Notes under the pieces: generated by a model | The model's database searches: none | What the model saw: the letters and a program-made list of their open reading frames with translations, nothing else | What the model was told of the DNA's origin: nothing | Position numbers and translations under genes: made by a program | NCBI GenBank assembly: GCA_041678625.1 | Contig: JBAYNS010000006.1 | Location: forward strand, 1 to 23,418 | Source of the DNA: JBAYNS01 sp041678625 | GTDB lineage: Bacteria > Patescibacteriota > Gracilibacteria > Peribacterales > Peribacteraceae | Direction of reading: 5' to 3' | Length of the DNA stretch: 23,418 nt | Shown: in pieces, positions 7,490-14,443 of the stretch | Position numbering within the stretch: the first letter of the stretch is position 1 | Layout: each line of letters starts with the position of its first letter

Positions 7490-7518
7490 ACCGTATCATC
7501 GCTAGAAGAAATTGACAA
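7490..7518 (-). promoter_or_regulatory. Minus-strand promoter of the 346-aa gene
   Basis: On the minus strand TTGTCA (7513-7518) is followed by a 17-bp spacer and TACGGT (7490-7495), then 9 nt to the ATG. The -35 box shares five bases with the opposite promoter's -35, because the site ATTGACAAT is nearly self-complementary. Confidence 0.5.
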
Positions 7519-7540
7519 TAACGTTCTCCTTGAGTATAAT
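7512..7540 (+). promoter_or_regulatory. Perfect consensus sigma70 promoter (TTGACA-17-TATAAT)
   Basis: TTGACA at 7512-7517 and TATAAT at 7535-7540 match the consensus at all 12 positions with the ideal 17-bp spacing. It lies 27 bp before the ATG of the 103-aa gene, predicting a leader of about 20 nt with no Shine-Dalgarno. Confidence 0.85.
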
Positions 7541-7567
7541 GGGGAGAAATTTCTCACACAAACTCCT

Positions 7568-7879
7568 ATGGGTACACAAAACGAACTCGACAAGGTCCAT
7601 GACCTCTACATTATGCAGATAGAGCTCTGGAAGGTCTTGGACGGACATGTCCGCGGAGAGAAGCAGCTCACAGAAGCGCGCAAGCGATTAAGACAATTCA
7701 CGAAGCTTCTAAAAGAAGTGGACTGGCGTTACATGGGCGGAGAGGATGTGTATCAAACGCTCGAAGAGATGGGGCTACAAGCTGATCGCAAGCTCCGCGC
7801 AAAAGCAGAACAACAAACACGCAAAACAGTAAAAGCTGTTGCTAAGAAACCCGGCGCCTTGAGCAAGAAGAGAAAATAA
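7568..7879 (+). CDS. Hypothetical small protein with basic C-terminal tail, 103 aa
   Basis: Not recognised. Residues 1-55 look helical and amphipathic (LDKVHDLYIMQIELWKVL, then a stretch rich in Lys, Arg and Leu), and the last 30 residues are Lys/Arg-rich, ending ARKPG-like with KKPGALSKKRK. The high charge and basic tail suggest binding of nucleic acid or another polyanion, but no domain supports this. It is driven by the strongest promoter seen in the window, so it may be abundant. It converges on the secreted protein at 7891 with 11 bp between stops. The ATG at 7568 is the first in frame after the promoter. Confidence 0.8.
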   Translation: MGTQNELDKVHDLYIMQIELWKVLDGHVRGEKQLTEARKRLRQFTKLLKEVDWRYMGGEDVYQTLEEMGLQADRKLRAKAEQQTRKTVKAVAKKPGALSKKRK

Positions 7880-7890
7880 TCACCCCTCTT

Positions 7891-8325
7891 TTACTGACAC
7901 TCGTACTCGTACGGAGATACGCGGTAGTTTGCACGGCCGTAGCTGTAATTATCGCACCCTGCAGTTTTATATGGCCGTGGAACATATCCGTTTTCCAAAC
8001 TGTATCGAACACCATTATTGGACCGATAGAACATGGAATAACGCACGGCATCAGTATCAATCGGCGGGGCATAGTAGGTCTCACGGAAGTATGGATGGAG
8101 TGCGTGCGTTTGGCTGCGATCAGGATGTGAATAGAAGAAGTACTTGCTCACACCATAACGCAGTTCACCATCACGATCTGAGGTTGTGTACACCACACGA
8201 GGACGAACATCCCATGGATGCACGCCATAGGTCACATCGTCAATGTTTTCACTCGCCTGAGCGACCGGAGCAAAGAGGACAACCAAGAGGGTTGCGAGCG
8301 AGACAGTGGAGAAAATCTTTGACAT
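7891..8325 (-). CDS. Secreted hypothetical protein rich in Tyr and Arg, 144 aa
   Basis: Not recognised. The N terminus MSKIFSTVSLATLLVVLFAPVAQASE is a clear signal peptide, cleaved probably after AQA (residue 23-24). The mature part of about 120 residues is unusually rich in Tyr, Arg, Asp and Pro (RETYYAPP, VRYSMFYRS, YSYGRANYRVSPYEYE). It contains two cysteines near the end (CDNY and the penultimate residue), which could form one disulfide. No membrane anchor or sorting motif is present, so it is likely exported and soluble or loosely bound to the surface. It has its own promoter just upstream and is not in an operon. Its stop faces that of the 103-aa gene. Confidence 0.85.
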   Translation of the reverse strand: MSKIFSTVSLATLLVVLFAPVAQASENIDDVTYGVHPWDVRPRVVYTTSDRDGELRYGVSKYFFYSHPDRSQTHALHPYFRETYYAPPIDTDAVRYSMFYRSNNGVRYSLENGYVPRPYKTAGCDNYSYGRANYRVSPYEYECQ

Positions 8326-8334
8326 AGGAGAGAT

Positions 8335-8362
8335 ATCCTACATGTCTTTTAAGATTAGTCAA
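8335..8362 (-). promoter_or_regulatory. Promoter of the Tyr-rich secreted protein
   Basis: On the minus strand TTGACT (8357-8362), a 16-bp spacer and TAGGAT (8335-8340) precede the ATG at 8325 by 9 nt. The predicted transcript is leaderless or nearly so. Confidence 0.5.
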
Positions 8363-8456
8363 GTACCTTTAACAGCCTTTTCTCTGGCGTACAAAGGAGG
8401 CTATAGACCCAAAAAACCCTCTGCAATGTCATCTTCGCTATTAGGAACGATTTTGC

Positions 8457-10436
8457 TTACTTTCCTCGCTTGAACAGCTCTATTTCATCTCTGAGGTCCG
8501 CCGCCTTTTCGAACTCCATATTCTGCGCAGCTAGTTCCATCTGCATTTCCAGCTCTTCTATAAGACGCTTCCTTTCATCTGCGGGGATTTTATCATGTCG
8601 GCGGCGCGGACGGGAAAGCTGCGCCTTGCGTTGTTCTTCACCAATATCGTGTATCGCTTTCTCAATCGTTTTTGGAGTAATGCCATGCTTCTTGTTGTAC
8701 GCCTCCTGAATGACGCGGCGGCGATCGGTTTCATCGAGCGCCCCTCGCATTGCATCCGTTATGACATCGCCATAAAGAGTTACATGCCCGTGTACATTGC
8801 GCGCACAGCGTCCGATCGTCTGAATGAGTGCATCTCGCGAACGGAGAAATCCCTGCTTATCCGCATCCAGAATGGCAATAAAGCTCACTTCGGGCAGATC
8901 GAGTCCTTCACGCAGAAGATTGATTCCCACAATGATATCAATTTCGCCTGTCCGGAGTTGCCGCAGAATTTCTATACGCTCAAAAGTCTCAATATCACTG
9001 TGGAGATACCGCACCTTATAGTCCTGATCCTGCAGGTACTGCGTAAGCTTCTCTGACATCTTTTTTGTCAGTGTAGTCACGAGCACGCGCTCGCCGCGCT
9101 TGAGCGTCTGTTGAATTTCTTTTGTCAGATCATCAATCTGATTCTTGGAAGGCTTAACCGTCACAATGGGATCGACGAGTCCTGTGGGCCGGATGATCTG
9201 TTCGGCAATACGATTTTTTGCTGTGTTGGCATATTCATATTTACCGGGGGTTGCGGAAACATAGACCGCCTGATGTACGCGACTTTCGAATTCATCAAAT
9301 TTGAGAGGTCGGTTATCGTGCGCGCTCGGGAGACGGAAGCCGTAATCGACGAGTGTTTGTTTGCGGCTACGATTCCCCTCATGCATGCCGCCGATCTGCG
9401 GAATGGTCATGTGTGATTCATCGACAAAGAGGAGAAAATCCTTCGAGAAGTAATCAAGGAGGGTGGAGGGTGGCGATCCCGGCTCACTGTCTTCCAAATA
9501 ACGCACATAATTTTCAATCCCTGAGCAATAGCCGGTCTCTTTGAGCATTTCCACATCGTATTCCGTGCGCTGACGGATACGCTCGGCTTTAGCAAGCTCC
9601 CCGACTGCCAATAATTCTTTTTCCCGGATTTCCATATCCTGCAGAATTCCTTCTGTGGCACGTTCAATTTTTTCTTTGGTTGTTACGGTGTGCACCGCCG
9701 GGAAAATCGTTGCTTCGTCCATGTCTGCAATGAGTTCCCCTGTAAAACTATCGACTTCCTGAATGGTTTCAATTTCATCAAAAGGCATTTCCATGCGGAT
9801 CACCGTATCGCCGGCTGGCGGAAAGATCTCAACCGTATCCCCTAAAACATGGAACATCCCCTGCTTAAATTCAATACCTGAGCGTTTGTACTGAATATCT
9901 GTCAGGCGCCGCAGAAGCGTATCGCGCTGCACTGCATCTCCACGTTTAAGCGTAATGGCCAGCGCCTCGTAATCACTCACGCTACCGAGCCCATAGATAC
10001 AGGAAACCGAGGCGACGATGAGTACATCGCGCCGCGTGAGGAGGTTATATGTTGCCGCATGGCGGAACTTTTCGATCTCTTCATTGATAGAGGCATCTTT
10101 CTCAATATACGTGTCCGTTGTTGGAAGATATGCCTCCGGTTGGTAGTAATCGTAATAGGAAACAAAGTAGCTAACGGCATTATCAGGGAAAAACATTTGG
10201 AACTCACTGCAAAGCTGTGCCGCAAGCGTTTTGTTGTGTACCAGCACAAGTGTGGGGCGATTGAGCTGCGTCACAACATTCGCCATGGTGAATGTTTTGC
10301 CCGTACCCGTTGCCCCCAGAAGAATCTGATGGCGTTCTCCGCTCTGGAGCCCGTCAGTAAGTTGGACAATTGCCTTAGGCTGGTCGCCCGTTGGAGAGAA
10401 ATCGGAGACAAGCCGAAAGGGTTTAGGATTTGGCAT
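8457..10436 (-). CDS. uvrB: Excinuclease ABC subunit UvrB
   Basis: UvrB is the damage-verifying helicase-like subunit of nucleotide excision repair; it receives DNA from UvrA and recruits UvrC. The 659-residue protein has Walker A GATGTGKT (41-48), the damage-binding beta-hairpin region with SYYDYYQPEAYLP (93-105), the helicase motif DESH (339-342), motifs V-VI in the 500s (NLLREGLDLPEVS, TIGRCARN), and a C-terminal UVR domain (about 620-655) that binds UvrC. The ATG at 10436 is chosen over a GTG at 10463 because it starts at the conserved N terminus and has TACAAT 8 nt upstream; the GTG lies upstream of that box. No Shine-Dalgarno. uvrA and uvrC are not in the window. Confidence 0.97.
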   Translation of the reverse strand: MPNPKPFRLVSDFSPTGDQPKAIVQLTDGLQSGERHQILLGATGTGKTFTMANVVTQLNRPTLVLVHNKTLAAQLCSEFQMFFPDNAVSYFVSYYDYYQPEAYLPTTDTYIEKDASINEEIEKFRHAATYNLLTRRDVLIVASVSCIYGLGSVSDYEALAITLKRGDAVQRDTLLRRLTDIQYKRSGIEFKQGMFHVLGDTVEIFPPAGDTVIRMEMPFDEIETIQEVDSFTGELIADMDEATIFPAVHTVTTKEKIERATEGILQDMEIREKELLAVGELAKAERIRQRTEYDVEMLKETGYCSGIENYVRYLEDSEPGSPPSTLLDYFSKDFLLFVDESHMTIPQIGGMHEGNRSRKQTLVDYGFRLPSAHDNRPLKFDEFESRVHQAVYVSATPGKYEYANTAKNRIAEQIIRPTGLVDPIVTVKPSKNQIDDLTKEIQQTLKRGERVLVTTLTKKMSEKLTQYLQDQDYKVRYLHSDIETFERIEILRQLRTGEIDIIVGINLLREGLDLPEVSFIAILDADKQGFLRSRDALIQTIGRCARNVHGHVTLYGDVITDAMRGALDETDRRRVIQEAYNKKHGITPKTIEKAIHDIGEEQRKAQLSRPRRRHDKIPADERKRLIEELEMQMELAAQNMEFEKAADLRDEIELFKRGK

Positions 10437-10444
10437 GTCAGGGC

Positions 10445-10450
10445 ATTGTA
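10445..10450 (-). promoter_or_regulatory. -10-like box TACAAT for uvrB
   Basis: Minus-strand TACAAT (5/6 match) ends 8 nt before the uvrB ATG. No good -35 is visible. No LexA-type palindrome was recognised. Confidence 0.4.
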
Positions 10451-10537
10451 CAAGAATGCCCACAGCCGTGGAAGGCTGCTTTGGAAATAGATAGTTATTT
10501 TTCCAATAATGAAAGTGCCCTGCAACGCCTGAGTTAA

Positions 10538-10735
10538 CTACTCTCCTGATTGTGATGCGGTTGCTTTGCTTGCAATTACCTTTAATTCTTGAACTGCTTT
10601 TGCTATTTGCTGGCCAACAGCGTTCACTACTGCCGAATCCTTAGGTTGTATTCCTCCCTGCTCAAGTACACCCACCGCTCTTGTAAGTTCATCTGTATAT
10701 TTACGCAAATCTTGAATAGGAGGACATGAAGACAT
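10538..10735 (-). CDS. Small hypothetical protein, 65 aa
   Basis: Not recognised. The peptide is hydrophilic and mainly helical in appearance (LRKYTDELTRAVGVLEQ, VVNAVGQQIAKAVQELKVIASKA), with one cysteine near the start and no signal peptide or membrane segment. It resembles a short coiled-coil or helical-hairpin protein. It is on the uvrB strand, about 100 bp upstream of uvrB, and divergent from serS. The ATG at 10735 has no Shine-Dalgarno and only weak -10 candidates. Protein-like composition is the main support, so it could still be a chance ORF. Confidence 0.55.
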   Translation of the reverse strand: MSSCPPIQDLRKYTDELTRAVGVLEQGGIQPKDSAVVNAVGQQIAKAVQELKVIASKATASQSGE

Positions 10736-10861
10736 TGATAGATAGGGAAGAAAAACAGGGGGCAGATGCTACCCGCCTGGGGAAGAGTGTCAACTGACAT
10801 GGCCTGTATTACCTGAAGGAACCCAATACAGAGAAAATGAGTGCATCAGGCTAAGAGGTGC

Positions 10862-10867
10862 GATACT
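10862..10867 (+). promoter_or_regulatory. -10-like box GATACT for serS
   Basis: GATACT (4/6) ends 8 nt before the serS ATG at 10876. Upstream (10736-10861) there is a 7-bp inverted repeat, CTGTATT 10804-10810 with AATACAG 10825-10831, but no T-box or other known leader was recognised. Confidence 0.35.
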
Positions 10868-10875
10868 CTTTGCAT

Positions 10876-12174
10876 ATGATCGATTTAGAAGATCTTCGCG
10901 CCCGACCCGATGTCTACCAGAAAGCCGCCAAGAACAAAGGAATTGATATCAATGTGAAAACCTTCTTGAAGATTGATGGGGAGCGCAGGGAATTAATTCA
11001 ACACACGGAGGAGGAGCGCGCCAAAAAGAACGCCGCCAGCAAAAAAATCCCGACAATGAAGGGGAAAGAGAAGGAGAAAATCCTTCAGGAAATGAAGAAG
11101 TTAAATGACGAGCTAAAAAAGCAAGAAGATTCCCTGCAGGCTCTGGAAGAAAAATGGAGAACAATGCAGCTGCAGCTTCCTTCTCTTCCTTTGGATTCCG
11201 TTCCCATCGGAAAAGATGACACGCAGAACGTGGAAGTTCGACGTGTGGGCGATATCCCAAAATTTGATTTTGAGCCAAAGGATCACGTTGCTCTGGGTGA
11301 GGCACTCGATATTCTTGATATCCCGCGCGGTGTGAAGATTGCAGGTTCCCGCAGTTATTTTCTGAAAGGAGACGGTGCGCGGCTGGAGATGGCTGTCTTG
11401 CAATTTGCACTCGACCATCTGCGCAAAAAAGGATGGATTCAATTTACTCCCCCGTATTTTGCAAACTGGGAGTGCTTGATGGGCACGGGATTTTTCCCTG
11501 GTGCAGAGGAACAGACGTACGCCATTGGCGCTCAACAGAAACGTGGCGAATCTATAGAAGGGGATGACCTCTATATGATCGGGACTTCCGAAGTTTCTGT
11601 AGCCAGCTATCACAGAGACGAAGTGCTGGAAGAGGATGATTTGCCAACGCGCTATGCAGGCTTCAGTCCATGCTTTCGACGGGAAGCCGGAACCTATGGA
11701 AAAGACACAAAAGGTCTTTATCGCATTCACCAGTTCCAGAAAGTAGAACAGGTGGTTCTGTGCCGTGCGGATCAGGAAGAGGGGATGCGCCTGTTCGAGG
11801 AAATTCGTACCAACGCAGAAGAAGTTCTGCAAGCACTCAAGCTCCCCTACCGCATCATTGATGTCTGCACTGGCGATATGGGCAAGGGCAAGGTCTTCAT
11901 GCAGGACATTGAAACCTGGATGCCCAGCCGCAAGAACTATGGGGAAACTCATAGTTGCAGCTACCTTGGCGATTTTCAGGCACGCAGGCTGAACATCAAG
12001 TACAAAACAAAAGACGGTGAGAAGCTCTTTGTCCACACGTTGAACAACACCTGTATTGCAAGTCCGCGCATTCTGATTCCTCTGCTCGAGATATATCAGA
12101 ACAAAGACGGTAGCGTGACGATCCCGGAGGTTCTGCGACCTTATATGGATGGTCAGAAAATAATCTCCCGCTGA
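10876..12174 (+). CDS. serS: Seryl-tRNA synthetase
   Basis: Class II synthetase charging tRNA-Ser. The 432 residues have the N-terminal tRNA-binding long coiled coil (about 25-105: Lys/Glu-rich, EEERAKKNAASKKIPTMKGK region) and the catalytic domain with motif 2, CFRREAGTYGKDTKGLYRIHQF, and motif 3 near the end. The segment aligned with the usual SSCSNCxDFQARR reads THSCSYLGDFQARR, a variant that keeps the Cys-Ser and DFQARR core. The ATG at 10876 gives the canonical start MIDLEDLRARPD; a GTG at 10858 would add six residues and lies upstream of the -10-like box. It is first in a plus-strand run with the CPBP protease starting 5 bp after its stop. Confidence 0.96.
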   Translation: MIDLEDLRARPDVYQKAAKNKGIDINVKTFLKIDGERRELIQHTEEERAKKNAASKKIPTMKGKEKEKILQEMKKLNDELKKQEDSLQALEEKWRTMQLQLPSLPLDSVPIGKDDTQNVEVRRVGDIPKFDFEPKDHVALGEALDILDIPRGVKIAGSRSYFLKGDGARLEMAVLQFALDHLRKKGWIQFTPPYFANWECLMGTGFFPGAEEQTYAIGAQQKRGESIEGDDLYMIGTSEVSVASYHRDEVLEEDDLPTRYAGFSPCFRREAGTYGKDTKGLYRIHQFQKVEQVVLCRADQEEGMRLFEEIRTNAEEVLQALKLPYRIIDVCTGDMGKGKVFMQDIETWMPSRKNYGETHSCSYLGDFQARRLNIKYKTKDGEKLFVHTLNNTCIASPRILIPLLEIYQNKDGSVTIPEVLRPYMDGQKIISR

Positions 12175-12179
12175 TTGCT

Positions 12180-12884
12180 ATGAAGAACCAACGACGTTCA
12201 CTTGTAGTACTGTTCCTGGCATCGCTGCCATTCGTGACCAAAGGTATTGTTCTGTGGATTGGTATTACCGGATACGCTGCCCAGTCGCTCTATAAAATTT
12301 TGCAATTGTGCATTCCTGTTCTTTGGCGCAGGAAAATGCTCCATGCACGCGGATGGAATACTCTCTGGCCAATTGATGAAATGTGGCCATGCAGAGAAGT
12401 AATACTCCTGGCTATCAGCATTGCTCTTGTATTCTCTGTGAGTGCAATTGGCGCTATGAAAATTCTTGCTCCGTTCTTTTCTGTGGATCCTGCGCTCATC
12501 CGCGCGGGGATGGATGCCCGCTTTTCCGTGACGCCTCTTGGGGCGCTCTGCGTTGTTCTTTTTCTTTCGTGCATCAACTCCGCGATTGAGGAGCTGCACT
12601 TCCGCGCATGGCTGGACCGTGAAATTTCCCGCGCATGGGGTACGACTTTTGGTGTGAGTATTTCCGCTCTTGCCTTTGGAGGTATGCATGTACTGATCTT
12701 TTGGGGATTACCCGGGTTTACTCTTCCAATTCTTTTGCTCATTGCATTAGGACTGGCTATTGCCGGAGCTGCGTGGAGCATGCTCATGCGTTTGCCTGGC
12801 GGTATTCATGCTGCTTTTCTGAGTCATGCACTCAGTGACGCACTGGTTTTGGGGTGGGGACTTCTGTGGCTTGGATACTTCTGA
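12180..12884 (+). CDS. CPBP-family intramembrane protease (CAAX prenyl protease/Abi type)
   Basis: A 234-residue polytopic membrane protein. It has the three motifs of the CPBP (Rce1-like) family: EELHFR (137-142, E-E-x-x-x-R), FGGMH (166-170, F-x-x-x-H) and HALSD (216-220, H-x-x-x-D), which form the glutamate-dependent active site in the membrane. Around seven hydrophobic segments are visible, beginning at residues 7-32. Bacterial members act in bacteriocin self-immunity, membrane protein processing or regulation; the substrate here is unknown. The start lies 5 bp after serS with no Shine-Dalgarno, so it is probably translated from the serS transcript. The receiver-like protein follows 15 bp later, and a regulatory link between the two is possible but unproven. 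Confidence 0.9.
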   Translation: MKNQRRSLVVLFLASLPFVTKGIVLWIGITGYAAQSLYKILQLCIPVLWRRKMLHARGWNTLWPIDEMWPCREVILLAISIALVFSVSAIGAMKILAPFFSVDPALIRAGMDARFSVTPLGALCVVLFLSCINSAIEELHFRAWLDREISRAWGTTFGVSISALAFGGMHVLIFWGLPGFTLPILLLIALGLAIAGAAWSMLMRLPGGIHAAFLSHALSDALVLGWGLLWLGYF

Positions 12885-12899
12885 TGGTAGGATGGCTAT

Positions 12900-13289
12900 A
12901 TGCCAAAGAAGTTCCTGATCGCCGACGATTCAGATGCCAAAGCAATGTTATTGGAAGGAATCATCCATGCAGCAAAATTCAGTGCCACAATTCTCCGTGC
13001 ACGGACTACGGAAGAGGCAATGTGCATTATTGAAAAGCAGCCGGATATTGCATTCGCATTTGTGGACTATGAAATCCCCACAAAGGAAGGACCAGCGGTA
13101 ATTCGTTTTTTAAAGGAGAAGAATCCCCTCGCGCACATTGCACTCGTCAGCGCCGTGGAGAACGACGCATATAAGAATTCGGCGCTAGCGGCTGGAGCGG
13201 AGACGTACGTATGCACTTCTTTTGATATGCAAACTGTAGAGGACACACTCCATAACATTCTTCAAAGCTGGAGCACTGCAAAGGCATAG
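12900..13289 (+). CDS. Stand-alone receiver-domain protein lacking the conserved lysine
   Basis: A 129-residue single CheY-like domain with no output domain. The acidic pair Asp9-Asp10 (IADDSD) and the phospho-acceptor Asp56 (FVDYEIP) are in place, and Ser84 (ALVSA) fills the Thr/Ser position. The highly conserved Lys-Pro of the last strand is missing: YVCTSF (103-108) replaces Y-x-x-K-P-F. Loss of this lysine normally weakens phosphorylation-driven switching, so the protein may be a pseudo-receiver or a protein-interaction module. No histidine kinase gene is in the window. It lies between the CPBP protease (15 bp upstream) and the GT4 gene (38 bp downstream), all on the plus strand. The ATG at 12900 has no Shine-Dalgarno. 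Confidence 0.87.
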   Translation: MPKKFLIADDSDAKAMLLEGIIHAAKFSATILRARTTEEAMCIIEKQPDIAFAFVDYEIPTKEGPAVIRFLKEKNPLAHIALVSAVENDAYKNSALAAGAETYVCTSFDMQTVEDTLHNILQSWSTAKA

Positions 13290-13327
13290 CACCAGAATTC
13301 TTCCTGTGTAATTTCTGTAACTTCTCC

Positions 13328-14419
13328 ATGAAAATCCTCTTCACCCGTTTTCCCCTCGAAAGTGCCCACGGCGGTGCAGAGGTGCAGACTCTTTCCTTGA
13401 TGGAAGGATTGCTGGAACGCGGTCATGCGGTGGCATTTCTGGGGAGCTGCCCCGTACTGCTGCAAGAATGCAGAAAACGCAATATCCCCTGCGTTGAACT
13501 TGATATTGGCGCGCCTCCGGTGACTAAGTGGGGGACGGTGAGCTTTCTGTGGCGCAGAAGGAAAATGCAACAACTTCTTATAAAGACTATCCGTGTATTC
13601 CGCGATCTTGATGCCATCTGCATGCTGAGCCTCTCGGAAAAATTACTTGTCCCACCAGAAAAATTTTCGAATGTGCGCATTTTCTGGATCGAACATGATC
13701 GCATTGGACGATGGCTCATCAAGAATCCCTGGTTTGGATCATTGCGCAGGAACAGCGAACATGTGACAACAGTTGCTGTTTCGGAATTGAGCAAAAATTT
13801 TTATATACACCTCGGCTGGCCGGAAGATCGCATCGTTACCATTCCAAACGGCGTTGACCCTCTGCGTTTTGCTCATCCTGCAACAATATCCAAACCCAAC
13901 CAATTCCACATTGGTTGTGTAGCTCGCCTTACCTCCGATAAGGGAATTGATTTGCTGATTTCCGCCGTCCGTGGGCTGCCCGATGCACGACTGACCATTG
14001 TGGGAGGAGGAAGAGAGCTGGAACGACTTCTTTGCATCATTGAACCTGTAAATGATCAAATCACCATTCTGAAATACATTGATGATCTGGGCGCTTTTTA
14101 CCATTCTCTTGATGTTCTGGTGCTTCCTTCCCGGGACCATGATCCTTTTGGTCTGGTGGCTGCGGAAGCAATGATGCTAGGGATTGCTGTTGTTGTTACC
14201 GACGCATGCGGTATTGCCAGCTATCTCACCAATGGCTCTAGCGGCATTGTTGTGGAAGCCGGATCTGCCTCTGCTCTTCTGGAAGCGCTGCGCCGCCTTC
14301 AGAAATCTCCGGAAGAGAGAAGGAGTCTTGCACAACAGGGAAAATCACTCGCTTTGGAAAGTTTCACTGTCGAACGCATGGTTAACAATTACGTTGCACT
14401 CCTGTCACCCCAACATTGA
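13328..14419 (+). CDS. Glycosyltransferase family 4 (GT-B fold)
   Basis: A 363-residue retaining glycosyltransferase of the GT4 type, which moves sugars from nucleotide-sugar donors onto lipid-linked or surface glycans at the cytoplasmic membrane face. The N-terminal domain has the GGAE loop (15-18) and no signal peptide. The linker reads TIPNGVDPLRF. The C-terminal donor domain has CVARLTSDKGIDLLISA and the E-x7-E-like signature DPFGLVAAEAMMLG, which contacts the nucleotide sugar. Donor and acceptor cannot be told from sequence; UDP-glucose from galU is one candidate. It is followed 24 bp later by the secreted amidase-SpoIID gene, consistent with a role in envelope building. The ATG at 13328 starts at the conserved KILF strand. 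Confidence 0.93.
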   Translation: MKILFTRFPLESAHGGAEVQTLSLMEGLLERGHAVAFLGSCPVLLQECRKRNIPCVELDIGAPPVTKWGTVSFLWRRRKMQQLLIKTIRVFRDLDAICMLSLSEKLLVPPEKFSNVRIFWIEHDRIGRWLIKNPWFGSLRRNSEHVTTVAVSELSKNFYIHLGWPEDRIVTIPNGVDPLRFAHPATISKPNQFHIGCVARLTSDKGIDLLISAVRGLPDARLTIVGGGRELERLLCIIEPVNDQITILKYIDDLGAFYHSLDVLVLPSRDHDPFGLVAAEAMMLGIAVVVTDACGIASYLTNGSSGIVVEAGSASALLEALRRLQKSPEERRSLAQQGKSLALESFTVERMVNNYVALLSPQH

Positions 14420-14430
14420 TATTTTTGCGA

Positions 14431-14436
14431 TATACT
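14431..14436 (+). promoter_or_regulatory. -10-like box TATACT for the amidase-SpoIID gene
   Basis: TATACT (5/6) ends 7 nt before the ATG at 14444, just after the GT4 stop. The gene may therefore have its own leaderless transcript in addition to read-through. No convincing -35. Confidence 0.45.
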
Positions 14437-14443
14437 CAAACCA

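Noticed and set aside
10437..10463. GTG 10463 as uvrB start
   Set aside because: It adds nine unconserved residues and lies upstream of the -10-like TACAAT; ATG 10436 matches the family N terminus.
10736..10875. Possible T-box or other leader before serS
   Set aside because: Only a short CTGTATT/AATACAG inverted repeat is seen; no T-box core sequence or terminator was found.
11113..12036. Long minus-strand ORF (307 codons) opposite serS
   Set aside because: It lies fully antisense to a conserved synthetase, with no recognisable motif; it is a mirror of the serS codon pattern.
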